A stretch of DNA of 64,000 bases from Celoporthe dispersa (lineage: Eukaryota; Ascomycota; Sordariomycetes; Diaporthales; Cryphonectriaceae): positions 3,534,001 through 3,598,000 of the forward strand of contig WAID01000009.1 in the NCBI GenBank assembly GCA_016584495.1. The letters run 5' to 3'. The first letter of the stretch is position 1; each line of letters opens with the position of its first letter. The notes beneath the pieces were generated by a model, which was given only the letters and a program-made list of their open reading frames with translations, did not search any database and was not told where the DNA came from. The translations under genes were made by a program, and so were the position numbers. This document shows positions 24,353-35,488 of this stretch, in pieces.

Positions 24353-25337
24353 CTACCGCGCAGCTCCTCCAGCCAGCGATTGGCTCATGCCCAGCGCCTG
24401 CGAGGTGGGCTTGCGCGCGGACGCGAGCTGCGTGTCGTAGTGTCTGCGGTCGATCTCCTTGAACGCGATCCCGCAGTTGGCCAGGTCGTCCTTGACCTTG
24501 ATGAGCGCGTCACGCGCGGCCTGCATCTTGTCGGGGGTGTGATCGTCCAGGACGTACGAGATGACGGTAAGCATCCACTTGCCAGGGCTGACCTTCTCTA
24601 GTGAATCAAAGGCCGGGAGAGTGGTGGATGGGCCCTTCTTGCCCCCATCGGCCATGGCAGGCACCCTGTAGCAGCGAACCAGGTGAAACTCGACGGAGTT
24701 GTCTCGGTGGTATATGTCGTGGCTCTCTTCGATGTGTTCGCCCTTGTAGACGAAGTCATTCTCGGTTAGTATCAGAGGAAGATTGAGCTGGTCATAAAGC
24801 TCGATCTTCTTGCGCTGCATGATGAGCGATTGGCCGCCCGCGACACTAGCGGGGTCAGGAATCTCGCTCCAAAACAGGGCGCCGGGGTTGATGTTGAAGT
24901 ATTTGTCAGGTATGGGTTCGGATTTGCCAAAATGACGGTCCTTGTGGACTAAATGGCGCGTAGTCATGGTGTACGACTGCCTGCAGGGCAAGGTCAGCTT
25001 TTCCAGTGTCTCGACACAGGCTGCGGTCGAAAGAGTGAACCGACCTCTTCAGGATCTCACCCAACTCCTTCCATGCGGGGTCTAGGTAGCCTGATGGCAG
25101 AAGAGGAGGGAACTCGGTGTTTGGCAGGCCCAGAGAGAAGATATCAGGCTCTGGGTGGACACCGCAGATGTGGTTCCTCTTGGTAATGGTCTTGGGCTGG
25201 TTGGGATTTGCGCCAGCAAAGTGCAGAACGCGGTAGATTCGCTGGCGAGAGTCGTCCCAGGTATAGCCACTGAGAATGGACACCAACGCATCGTAGTCGG
25301 CATCATTGATGAACGCGGTCATGAACAGCTCATACAT
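24353..25337 (-). CDS. med18: Mediator complex subunit 18
   Basis: Head-module subunit of the RNA polymerase II Mediator complex (Srb5 in yeast), nuclear. Two exons (25337-25045 and 24980-24353) give 306 residues, within the usual fungal range. The start MYELFMTAFINDADYDALVSIL and the following RIYRVLHFAG match the conserved Med18 N-terminus. SYTMTTRHLVHKD opens the second half of the beta-barrel fold, RCYRVPAMAD continues it, and DRRHYDTQLA near the end is the typical closing motif. The intron has an unusual donor (GTCGGT) but a good branch site (GCTGAC) and acceptor (CTGCAG), and the frame continues exactly (LKRQSYTM). No other subunit is encoded nearby. Call rests on overall pattern; a profile search would settle it. 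Confidence 0.8.
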
Positions 25338-26139
25338 CTTGAAGGAAGCCGAGCCGTCGTGAGCCTGACACTCGACAAAGAAGACGACGCGTCAAGGCGG
25401 AAAGATCCAACGGACACTGCTGAACGTCAAGCAGTCTTTGCAGAGTCATCGAGGTGTGCGGTGCGAGATCCCCGGGAGTTGAGGTGGAGTTGGGCACGTG
25501 GTTAACAATGGACGCCTTGAACTTGGGTCTGCAGAATGTTGGACGCGGAGGAAGGCGAGCGGAAAGCTGGAGTCAAATCTCTGCTTATATAAGCACATTG
25601 GACCTCCCTGGCATGGGCATCCCCTGCTAGCGCCAAATCAACAGCAACCTATGCTTCGAGATACTGCGAATAAACACTGAGGAACCTCAATAAATTTGGC
25701 GTTGCTTGCTCAAGAGCCCGACTCCCTCCCCCTCGCTCGACCTCGATAAACCCACCAATGTGACTCAACTCTACCCTCACATCACCTCTTGAAATTTAAA
25801 CTAGCGATGAAGGCCCAGCTCTCCCATATGTAAGATAACCAGCACGATAGTGTCCTTCGTTCAAAGTACACCAACCAGCGCTACAGAAATGGCGCAGACC
25901 CCCTCTTTTCCAATAAATAGCCAAGGCTAGATAGTACCGCCAGAAATTGCCCAAAGCCTCCTCTGCCTTCTTCTTTTCGTCGGCTGTCTCAATATGAGAG
26001 CGGCTGTGTATCTGTATCTGGGGAACCGAGCCGATCTTTCTCGAAGCATCCATTTATGATCAAAGGGCTCTGATGTCTTCTTCAGTCCTCCGTGATCTCT
26101 GAGGTTGTCGTGGCTGCGGGAGAGAGCCCAAGGCAGTAT
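25338..26139. other. Intergenic
   Basis: Upstream region of med18 and 3' flank of the next minus-strand gene. An 85-codon frame at 25796-26053 (-) is present but has no recognisable feature and I do not call it. Confidence 0.45.
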
Positions 26140-28144
26140 TTACTGGTGCTGCTGCTGCTGCTGCTGGGGAGGACTCCAACGGCGCATCTCGAGAATGATA
26201 TATTCGAGGCGGTCAAACTGGTGGAGGCCGTGCTGATGAAGCACATGAAGGATGTCCACCATGCGTTGCTCGACCGTGAACTCGAAGAGCATGCTGTCAG
26301 TCAGGTCCTTTGCATGAAGCTAGAAATAACGTATAGTCAGCATCATTCCTCATCACAGTGTATATTACAGGCCACAATTGATTCTTACCAGCTGTAATCT
26401 CCCCTCTTCCCCGTCGAGGAGGCTGACAGTCTGCCAGACTGCCCCAACCATGCAGTCAGCACTCACAAGCTGCGTGACTGTGCGGGACAGGTTGCTTCCA
26501 CCCTGGTCCACCACACAGTTCTCCCACACCCACAACAGGCCGAAGATGCCGTGCTTGACATACCGCGCCCGGGCTTCTGGGTCCTGTACGCCTTGGACGG
26601 CCTGTTGCGTTCGTCTCATCATCAGGCCTGCGGTGCCGTTGACAAGCCTGGCCACCTCGCTGGCCAGATGGCCCAGCTGCTCGACTGGTAGGTTCTTATC
26701 AGGGGTGGCAGAAGAGGCGGTCGTAAATGTCTTTGTATAACCTGCTGAAATCAGGAAGGTCGGGCATACGGCTGAGCGGCTGCGCCTGTGTCGTGGCGGG
26801 TTGTACCGTAGCCTGTGCAGCAGGGCCAGGAGCGGCAGACGACACCGCGTCGGCGATATCTGAACGGCCACTGGTGACCACGTCAGAGGCTTGGTGAGGA
26901 ACCACGTCAAAACATTTGTCAGATACATGGCCATCCAACCCAGCCGACATGTCCGTCCGATCGAAGTGGATCTGGCTGTCACCTGGCGCTGCGAAAGCAG
27001 CGTCAGGCACGTCATCTGCCCCGCCAGGTTGCGTGGGAGTAGAAAGCATTGAGCTAGGATGGTCGGCCGTGTCGCTGCTGTCCTTGTTCTCGTCATCTTC
27101 CCTGCGGCTGACACGATTTGGGAAGTTCAGCTTGAGACCGTGCTCGAGATAGCTCGCATAGGTCTGGCGATTAGGATCGTCAGCTGGTGCCTTGCCGGCC
27201 GGCGCAGGCGTGTTCTCTGTGTGGCTGATCGCAGTGGAGGGAATGGATGCCGAGGTATCTTTATTGTCTAGGCGAGCTCTCTTGCGCCTAGGCTGCGGTG
27301 CGTCCTCTTCAATGTGAGGCATACTGTAAGGTCTGTTGATCAGCAGGTTGTGGGCCAGAACCTCCTGGAGACCTGTGAATACGCCAAGCCGCTGGCCCAT
27401 TTGAGCAATATGGACCAATGCCTTGTCCAGATCACTTGACAGTATCCAGTTGATTTCATCCCTGGAATCAGTGCTGTTCAAGATGTTTGAAACAGCTCGT
27501 GACACTGCATCGTATTGCATAAATTCTCGTCCAGCCTGAGTCGTAACAAACGGAAGTTGGAGGACAGCAGTAGCGATGTTGTGGATGGCAATCAGAACAG
27601 CACGTTTCGTCTCCCATTCTTTGCTCTGAACCCCGTGGAAGCCCAGGTTGTCGACACTGAGATAGACGGTGCTCTTGGCCATCGTTTGGAAAGACTCTAT
27701 ATCCTGTGCTTCGAAGCTGGTCTTGAACTTCCATTCGTTGATCTTGTTGATGCACTTGGCGATGAAGTGATCCAAAGCTGTCGCACCATTGGGGTTGGTA
27801 GGCAAGGTAGCGACTTCGGCGGTTGAAGGTATCTTGTTGCGCAGCTTCTTTGTCCAGGAATCATTGGGGTTCTTCAAGGCTCGCTCCAGGATGATGGATC
27901 TCAGCTCTGTGGGGTCTATCTCGGCGATCGCATCCAGGCAGTCCTTGTCCGAGAGTGTGCTGACTGTGAAGAATAGGTCTGCCAATTCCTCAGGGAGGGG
28001 ATCAGGTGGTTGGTTAGGGGACGAGGAAGTCGACCCAGCACTGTTCTGGTTCAAGCCTGCACATGGTGCTTCAGGAAGAGGAGTGGGTACTGAGGGCGTT
28101 GTAGATGAGGAGGCTGTTTCGTCGAATCCTACAGCAGAAGCCAT
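26140..28144 (-). CDS. Hypothetical 616-residue protein
   Basis: Not recognised. Three exons by splice consensus: 28144-26770, 26684-26389 and 26319-26140. The donors are GTATGC and GTAAGA, the acceptors CTACCAG and TTTCTAG, and the frame is continuous. The N-terminal 45 residues are Ser/Pro-rich. Residues about 50-270 look globular and helical (ELADLFFTVSTLSDKDCLDA, then TALDHFIAKCINKINEWKF). A basic patch QPRRKRARLDNKD (about residue 300) resembles a nuclear localisation signal. The middle is disordered. The C-terminal 150 residues are again helical (LASEVARLVNGTAGLMMRRTQ, then LLWVWENCVV) and end in a glutamine run encoded by CAG repeats. Probably a nuclear scaffold or regulator (inference). 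The first junction matters: without it the frame stops at 26699. Confidence 0.6.
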
Positions 28145-29880
28145 TGTGAATGTAGGGTAATTTGAACAGGAGCAGTGACTTATGTAAAGGATCAGCTGAT
28201 TGATAGGTAATGGATTGAACAATTGATGGGGCAATCTGTGATTAAAGAGTTTGAGTGACGCGCAGAACAGAAGTAGTCGAGTGGTTTTTGTTTGTGTTGA
28301 TTGATAGTTGTGGAAAATTGAGAGGTCTGGAGTTGTTGACAGATGGGTCAGGGTTGTCTGAGATCGAAAGACATGAAATTTGGGTCTCTCAATGCATTGG
28401 TATCAAGGGGACCAAACAGCAAAAGAGAGAAAGGAAATAGGATCTGCTGCAGATGGTGGGGGAGGGGCAGGCAGTCTTTCAGTGAAGCAAATTAATTTGT
28501 TCACACCATTTTCCAATACAACATGACTGTTCACCACTTGATATATCTATTTGGAATATGATAGGACATATACCTTACCTACCTACCCTTATTCCCTTCA
28601 ATATCAATTTTCATCCCTTCGCAATATATTATAGGATTGTGTGCCCTTTGGCATAGGCCCTTGTAGAGATAATGTCGCAGGAGATAAGCAGCAAGAAAGT
28701 AGGTTTGGCTAGGAGACTTAAGAAGCTGTGCCTCTGTAAGATTCTGGCTTGATTTAAATGAATAAGTGCGAAATCCAAAATGCTATAACTTTTCTTGGTT
28801 TGCTTCGAAGAGAGTTATGACTGCCAGTGGAAGCAATCTCCCATTGGTTTTCAAACACCATGGCACTGACAAAACAGAAATTTGCGTCTGGATATCATGT
28901 TCAAGGCTATCCTCCCTGTCAAGGAGGACTGATAGTTGTGGGGGGTGGGGTTGGGAGAGGGGTTTCACTTTGATCAGAGAGAAATAGAGAACGGCAAATT
29001 ACAATGTCAAATACATATTAACATGGACTATGAGATGCTCGCGAGACGTTGCTGATAGTTCGGGAAACGGGTAAGGTGACACGAATCGTAGCCACACACC
29101 CAGCGCTTTGTGATGGATATTTGCGGAAACGCGTCAGCTTCGGGGGTATTGTCTTAATGAGTCGGTATCTCAGCGCGATCGAACAGATGTTGATAATATC
29201 ATGGCAATCTCATGGTAAGGCAGGATACCTTTACTCATGAGTCAATCCTGCGAGTTTCAGCGAGTTCGACAGCTACCAGCCTTGCCTCTTATCTCCTACA
29301 ATAATTATCTAGCAACCGACTTTGTTTTGGCTGACGACAAATAATGCACTGCTATCAGCTTTCACGTGTAACCAGTGGTGTCAAGTATCTCCATAGCCAG
29401 TCAGACCTAGTAAAAACGTCTTCAATTGTTTGCCATAGCTGAACTCAAACTATCTCGTAGACCGAGGAGGCTTCTGTTCGATCTGAAAACCCTCCTCTTC
29501 GTATCCCTGGAATACTCGCGCGCGCCCCTCTCCACCAATTTCCTGCTGTCACCTTTAGTCAGCCTAAAGGAGGTACGAAGACGTAGTTGACACATCCAAA
29601 GAGTTGCATGTCGGGTTTCCAGTCTTGTGTGCTCTGTGCCCCCGATCGCTGGTAATACGGTAGTATGTTGTCATCTGTTGCGCTCTATCGTGATGATCGT
29701 TACTCATGTGACCTCGTGTAAAGCGTGTGAGCTGCTAACGTACCTTGAACTCTAAACTCGGAGTTCAATGGGCCACAGCTCTTCGGTGAGCATGATGGCC
29801 TGGCGGAGAAGCCAAAACCAAAGCGCAAGCTCTGCTCCCATTTGATGCGTAGCTGTGCTGCAGATCTGCGACGACCACTC
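28145..29880. other. Intergenic
   Basis: Upstream region of the 616-residue protein gene, then the 3' flank of the BIR gene. A+T-rich around 28480-28650. No gene recognised. Confidence 0.5.
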
Positions 29881-30583
29881 TCACGAAAGAAGATTGTGGT
29901 CGTCATCGGGCTGTGTAGGTACTGTGTGGCCGCTACCTCCACCACGGCCTCGAGTGCCTCGAGTGCCTCTGACTCCTCGAGTGCCCCTGGCGCCCCTCGT
30001 TCCCCTAGCTCCTCTAACCCCTCGGGTGCCTCTGGTTCCCCGGGCTCCCCTGGTGCCTCGGGAGCCTCGGGAGCCTCGACCGCCTCGAGAGCCTCGAGTG
30101 CCTCTGGTACCACCACGTCCACCTCTCTTTATAGCAGCACCGCCATTGACTGTGACCATTTCCCGGGTTCCTTCAGTTACATTTGTTGAAGCAGGCGAAG
30201 CCAGTCGTGTGGGGGTCTCTTCGCTTTCCATGTGCACTGTGACCGCGTTCGCGTCCTCGACCCCAACTAGAGTCTTCCCAGAGCGACGCGTCCGCGCGCA
30301 CACTTTCATGAACTCGCATAGTGGCGACCGCAACCTGTGCTCGCGCATCGGGCTGTCATTGGGGTCCCAGGAATCGAGGAAGATCTTGCAGCAGGGGCAG
30401 ACGACATTGTCGGGCAGGTTCGGCGGGTTGGGGTGGAAGAAAAAACCCAGCGCGGGCGAAGTTCTCGGGGCTGGGCTTGTCTTGGTTCGTCTCCCACTCG
30501 AGGGGCCAGTCGATGAAGGAGGCGAGGCGGTTGTGGTATTGCAGGTGCTGCTCAACATTGTTTTGCAGTGACGATTGAGCCAT
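29881..30583 (-). CDS. Single-BIR-domain protein with GTRG repeats (frame broken)
   Basis: Contains one BIR domain, the zinc fold of inhibitor-of-apoptosis and survivin/Bir1 proteins; fungal Bir1 acts in the chromosomal passenger complex. Starting at 30583, the protein reads MAQSSLQNNVEQHLQYHNRL, then WPLEWETNQDKPSPENFARAGFF. At 30440-30445 (run of six T on the coding strand) the frame must lose one base to continue FFHPNPPNLPDNVVCPCCKI. The zinc ligands then fit CX2CX16HX6C exactly. Downstream are a disordered linker and about 70 residues of GTRG/GSRG repeats (about 29910-30120) before the stop at 29881. Repaired length is 233 residues. This is much shorter than canonical two-BIR fungal Bir1, so it may be a separate survivin-like paralogue. 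The break may be a sequencing error or a real lesion. Confidence 0.75.
29910..30120 (-). repeat. Tandem coding repeat, GTRG/GSRG units
   Basis: Imperfect 9-12 nt units (CGAGG-rich on the coding strand) encode the Gly-Thr-Arg tail of the BIR protein. On the plus strand the same DNA gives a misleading collagen-like or Ser/Pro-rich open frame. Confidence 0.85.
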
Positions 30584-33500
30584 TTTGGCGGTGGGGATGA
30601 CGAGATGACAGTCCTCTTGAGTGGTGTAGATGGCGAGAAGATTGTATGAATTGGGTCAGACGGCTGAGAACGGGGTGGGCAAGAGAGAACATTGAAACTT
30701 CCGCCTCTCGATGCTGTTTGGGAAACAACGCGGTTGTCAGGTTTTTGTCTGAGGACAGGTCCAGTTGGAGTAAAATTGGAAAGCCTACACCTAGCCAATT
30801 GTTTACCTCTGGTCCTGAGGTCTCTGAGGTATTGTGTGTTGCCAACGAACAAATCGTGGCATGGTAATTACTGTCTAGTAGATGCAGCTTCTCAGATTCT
30901 CGATTCGAGGCTGCACCTATAAAATTGGCCTGCTGCTTTTTGTTTGTCTGGTGTCTTTTGGTTCTTGACCGAGAACACCTCCCTCGTTCGAGTGCGAGGC
31001 TTACGTAGACATGGGCAAATAATAAGATGAAGCACATCATTCAAGTAGAGTCTCGGAGAATACCCAAGTAGATTGGCACTCTGATTACCACTTGGGTCAA
31101 CTACGTAAGTGATAAGGTACGCGTAGGCATCACATCCCCATCAGCGCAGTTACAGGATATAACTAGTATGAGATATATTAGACAATGGTTGATTTCGGGC
31201 TATGGCCGTGTTCGGTGCTAAATCAAGCGAAGGAAACGGCAACGCAAGACAACAACAGTCACATTTCAGGTGTCGAGACTCCCGGGCGGCTTCCTGGGCT
31301 TCATGTCATCTGATTCAGCGGAACGCATCTGAGCGAGCTGTAAGCATCGCTCTGGGGCACTGTGTTGTGGATCCGGCCCCCAGAGACGCCGGTGAAGGTG
31401 TCCGAACCCCCCCCCAAAACATCCGAAGTTCTTGCAAAAGTGAAAACGCGTCAGTAGCCTTGAGGGTCAAGATCATCCCAGTTCTCCCATAGCTGCCCGA
31501 AAGATGGAATGAATGCAACTCGCTGGTAGAATTTGCATTGTTGGTTTCGCAAACAGGTGCAGAGATGAGATGACATCGTTCTAGAACGTATCAGAGCCGT
31601 CTGAAGGAGACGGACGACCAAACGGAAAGGTGCAGACAGTCATCACATCGATGAAGGGCAGACTAGAACAGAGATGTACCGCACTCGTCAGAGGTTTAGA
31701 CACGAAGCCAGCTGAGAACCACCACTGGTGTTCACATCGGCAAGTAAAATATACATGGTGTCGTAGTTTCGTGCCTGAGCTGTGCCAGGCAGACCCGCGA
31801 CGAGGACGGCTGAGATGACCGAGACCGTACGATATCAGAAGCTGTTCGGATGAATCCAGAGGTCACACGCAGAGAAGTTGGCTGGAGCGATAATGCTCAT
31901 CCGAATTCGCCTGTCATCACCAGCGTGGCCATGTGTCCATCAGCCTGCCTTTCTCGCGCGTATTACGCGATGCCAAGGTAGAGGACATTTGATTCTTGAC
32001 AAGATCGAAGTACACAGAGGATTGAAGGTTTCTCTTCCCAGAGTATGGCAATGCCTCTGAGGCTGAGAGGGATCATGGAGCCGAGGGTGTTGATAGAAAC
32101 ATGGTGTGCTGACTAACCTTGACAGCCTCAGGTAATTGGTCGAGGAGCTGCAGAGGCATGAGTGTGGCCTCAGATAGCCGATCTTCAGACCCGGCACGCT
32201 GGCTTGCCGATACAGCCGCAGGGTCGGTGATTACTTTGAGCTGATTCATGATCCTTGGAATACTGCAGCAGCATCCGGGCGTCCCGCTATTATATCAACG
32301 ACGAGCCCGCATGACGGAGTGACTGGCAATAGATCCATAAGATGTTGGCCAGATCCTGTCTGCTGCTGAAGTGAAGATGTGATGTTGTTACGGAGCATTG
32401 CTGTTGCAGTTGGGTTTCGCATTGCTCGCGGTTACAGCCAACAAGAAGAAGATTGGGGGCGGAGGAGCGGTCCATGTGTAGTATGTGCATCTTGTACAAG
32501 AGGGAAAAAAAGTACGAGCCGTCAAGGGGTCAAATGTTACTGCCCGGCGTGTACCATACATGGTATCCCTCATAGATAGGCGCCCAGTCCCCAGGTGGAT
32601 CTGCCTCTGGGCTGACTGCTGCAGTAAGGTACCCTTCTCTCTCTCTCTTGTGGGGGCTGCTAACAGCCGTGACCCCTGTCCGCTGTACTTGGGTACTATG
32701 CGCTAGTACGTGCAGGGCCGGGAATGGCCAGGAATAGCATACCGCAGCGGCCGCGAACTGCTCTTGACAGTAACATTGTCCGCGGCCTGGCTCGTTCTGG
32801 TTGGTCATCTCTCGCCCATGGGCCAGGGGCTCAGCCTGTGTGAAGCTGCTGTCAGATGCCGCTCCAGCCTCCCCCACCCCTCCCCTACAGGACGTCCTGG
32901 CCGTCCTTGCAGACCTGAATCTCGCCCAAGCCTATCCCAGTTGTCCCTGTGTGCCGCTACTCGCGGGTCACGCAGAGAGCCTGCACCCAGTCGACCGATC
33001 GACTGGCTGGCTCCTCTCCTCTCTCTGCCAAGGTCGTCTCTCGTATCGCTCATCATTTGTGCTCTGTCCAGTTTTCATCCTTCCTTCACATGTCCTGATC
33101 CCTCATCACCAGTCCTGGTCCTGGTCCTGAGAAGCGCCCTACCAAACTCATCCTGCCCTGCAAATAACGATTATCGCTGTTCATCCTTCCCGGTACTAGC
33201 TGCCGACCATCTCTGGTTCATTATCTTGGTTTCCTCGTGAGCCTCGCGCAGCAGTGGGCATGCGTTGGTTCCTGTCCGCCGTGTGAAGGTCACGTCCAGC
33301 CATCGTCGCCTTGTCGTCTCTCCTGCCTCCCCGCTCAGGGCTGCCGAACACAATCGCTTGCCAGGCGACAGCGGCTGTTCATTTGCTCGCCACGATTACC
33401 TCAGTCCTGGACTCCAGCAAACGACGACGTCCGTCGGCCCTTGGCCATCGAGCCGGCTGGTGAGCAGTCCAGGCCGGCACCCGCCACGATTATGTCAACG

Positions 33501-33876
33501 CCCGGCGCGCCTCATCATCTTGCAACAGCGCCAACGAGAGAAGAGGAAACAGGGCAGAGTACGTGGCTTGGCACTCTTACTTGTCATCACCGAGCTGGGT
33601 GGATGGATCCCAGCTGACGAGGATTGTTCTTGTCTCTTCACAGTTCAAAGACACCGCTGCGACCGCCTCTCCGCACCGCCAACACCTCTTCTCCTACCCA
33701 TTGCCAACGCCATCATCGCCACCCGCTGAACCGGGCCTACAGCGTGCCTCTATACCGCCGTCGGCGGCAAGCCATACCTGGTCACAACCCCAACCAGGAC
33801 GCTAGCCTCGTCGCTGAAACAACGCCACCGCAGCCGCCCTCTCCCCATCGCCGACGTCGTCGCGAGACTTCCGACC
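30584..33876. other. Long intergenic stretch
   Basis: 3.3 kb. The left end is the BIR gene upstream region. The middle has only short, unrelated frames. From about 33000 to 33876 the C/T-rich sequence is probably the leader and promoter of the membrane-protein gene starting at 33877; several overlapping frames there are not supported. No transposon or RNA gene was seen. Confidence 0.45.
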
Positions 33877-34791
33877 ATGGCCAAGTCGGCGGGTATATCG
33901 TCGGCCGCCAAGGTTGGTATTGCCATCGCTGCGGCTCTGGGGATCGTGCTTCTCTTCTCCCTCGGTCTTTACTTTTGGTGGCGGCAGCGAGAGAAGAAGG
34001 AGATGGCCAAGGGGATGATCAACTTTGTGGACGGAGACATCGTCAACCTTGTCGACAGAGGCCGGTTTGAGAAGCCAGCCAAGCCGAACTACGCATACGA
34101 TCCCTACTACGAGAGCGGAAGTTCCAGCCAGTCCTTTCAGCCTGCGCCGCAATACTTCCAAGCCCCCTCAAGCTATACCCTACCACCAGTCGAGGGACAC
34201 AATAGCTATTATGCTGCCGCTCCCGCTCCCACGAACTACACAGTCCCGCCGGTCGAGGGACACAATGGCTATTATCCTCCCGCTCCCGCCCGTACCGTTT
34301 CTCCGCATGCGCCGTCGCACGACATGCCCTCTCCATCCGAGTCAAGTCGAGTCATCCCTCCACCCCCGCCCGCGACAGTTACCGACTCCAACGCCTGGGC
34401 AACGACTGGGCGGCATCCCTGGTCTCCGCCAGACTACGAGGTCCACTCTCCGGTCTCCGCATCCAGCCTGCAGCCAGACCACGACTTCAGCGCACATGCG
34501 CAACAGAGCGAGCCCATGATGGCTGGGAATAGGCATAGCACTTATGCTATCGCAGGTTTACCTGCAATTCTACCCGAACCGAAACCGAATCCCCAGGCCG
34601 AACTGCCCGCCAGAGAAGGACATCATGGCTGGGGCCACGAGCAAGAGCTGCCGGCGCCGCAGCAGGCACCTTTAAAAAGGCAGCCACCACCTCAAGGAGC
34701 CGAGATCGAAGAACAAAAATTCTTGCTGGCAGATATTATGCCTCTACGGCAGCAAAAATCAAGGCCTGCCATGCCAGGACCAGCTGGATGA
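33877..34791 (+). CDS. Pro-rich single-pass membrane protein, unknown
   Basis: Unrecognised, 304 residues, one exon. The start codon has a good context (CGACCATGGCC). A short basic head is followed by one TM segment (about residues 12-34, KVGIAIAAALGIVLLFSLGL), then WWRQREKK, so the long C-terminal part is probably cytosolic. That part is disordered and Pro/Tyr/Ser-rich and contains two copies of a unit with the core PPVEGHNxYY (around 34180-34290). Such single-TM Pro-rich proteins are common in filamentous fungi and usually have no assigned function. A longer gene with upstream exons cannot be excluded, since C/T-rich open frames extend to about 33240. Confidence 0.6.
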   Translation: MAKSAGISSAAKVGIAIAAALGIVLLFSLGLYFWWRQREKKEMAKGMINFVDGDIVNLVDRGRFEKPAKPNYAYDPYYESGSSSQSFQPAPQYFQAPSSYTLPPVEGHNSYYAAAPAPTNYTVPPVEGHNGYYPPAPARTVSPHAPSHDMPSPSESSRVIPPPPPATVTDSNAWATTGRHPWSPPDYEVHSPVSASSLQPDHDFSAHAQQSEPMMAGNRHSTYAIAGLPAILPEPKPNPQAELPAREGHHGWGHEQELPAPQQAPLKRQPPPQGAEIEEQKFLLADIMPLRQQKSRPAMPGPAG

Positions 34792-35253
34792 GACTGGGCA
34801 GATAAGTCAGGATATTCCACGCGCGAAAAGGCAGAGGCGCAAGCATGCATCTCTGCCCTGCCTTCAAGGCTACCCTCAAGAGCGCCTAGGCCACAGGCGA
34901 TCCGTGTCGCGTTGGCTGTAGACCCGGAAAAAAAAAGGGGCGACAAGGATGAATCTGAGACGCCCCAGCGGGTTATCAATGGACTGTGGGACGCTTGCCG
35001 AACAAGCATGTACGCAAGGCTCACCACGTTGCGACTGAGACGTCAAGCCTGCGCACAAAAACGGCAACATTTCCCTCCCGTGGACAAGACGACGAAGAGG
35101 CCCGACGCCCAAGGCATCAATCAACACGACAGGGTCTATCTCTCGCGAGAGGAGTCTGCGCCTGTTCCGGATGATGCTGGCTGATGCCTCCATCCTGGAT
35201 ACTGTACGTCGCAAAGATGTAATGCCTTTTAAGAAAGAGAGAGAGAGAGAGAA

Positions 35254-35299
<46 letters not shown>

Positions 35300-35488
35300 G
35301 TTGAACCGGTGATAGTCGTGTCTCCGCAGCAGGCAAGACAAAGCACAGACAGTCGATACTAATTACCAATCACATTATTATTCCAAGCTCGGAGCGTAGG
35401 GCGCCTCGACTTCTCCAGGTCCCACAATCATAACGCAAATTGTTGCTGAACATCTGGTGGTACAGAAATTCTCAATCCGCCGCCCCCT
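34792..35488. other. Intergenic with microsatellite
   Basis: 3' flanks of two converging genes. Contains the GA/GT/GA repeat at 35236-35299. A 90-codon plus frame at 34912 has no supporting feature. Confidence 0.5.
35236..35299. repeat. Compound microsatellite (GA)n(GT)n(GA)n
   Basis: Three consecutive dinucleotide blocks (GA about 17 nt, GT about 21 nt, GA about 25 nt). Same type as the tracts at 3594 and 50993. Confidence 0.95.

Noticed and set aside
25796..26053. 85-codon minus frame downstream of the 616-residue protein
   Set aside because: Could be a small gene, but there is no domain, no supporting promoter and no splice link to the gene upstream.
29855..30571. Collagen-like or Pro/Arg-rich plus-strand frames
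   Set aside because: They are the reverse strand of the GTRG repeats in the BIR gene. The zinc-ligand spacing on the minus strand identifies the real frame.
34912..35184. 90-codon plus frame
   Set aside because: Basic, low-information translation in a 3' flank next to a microsatellite.
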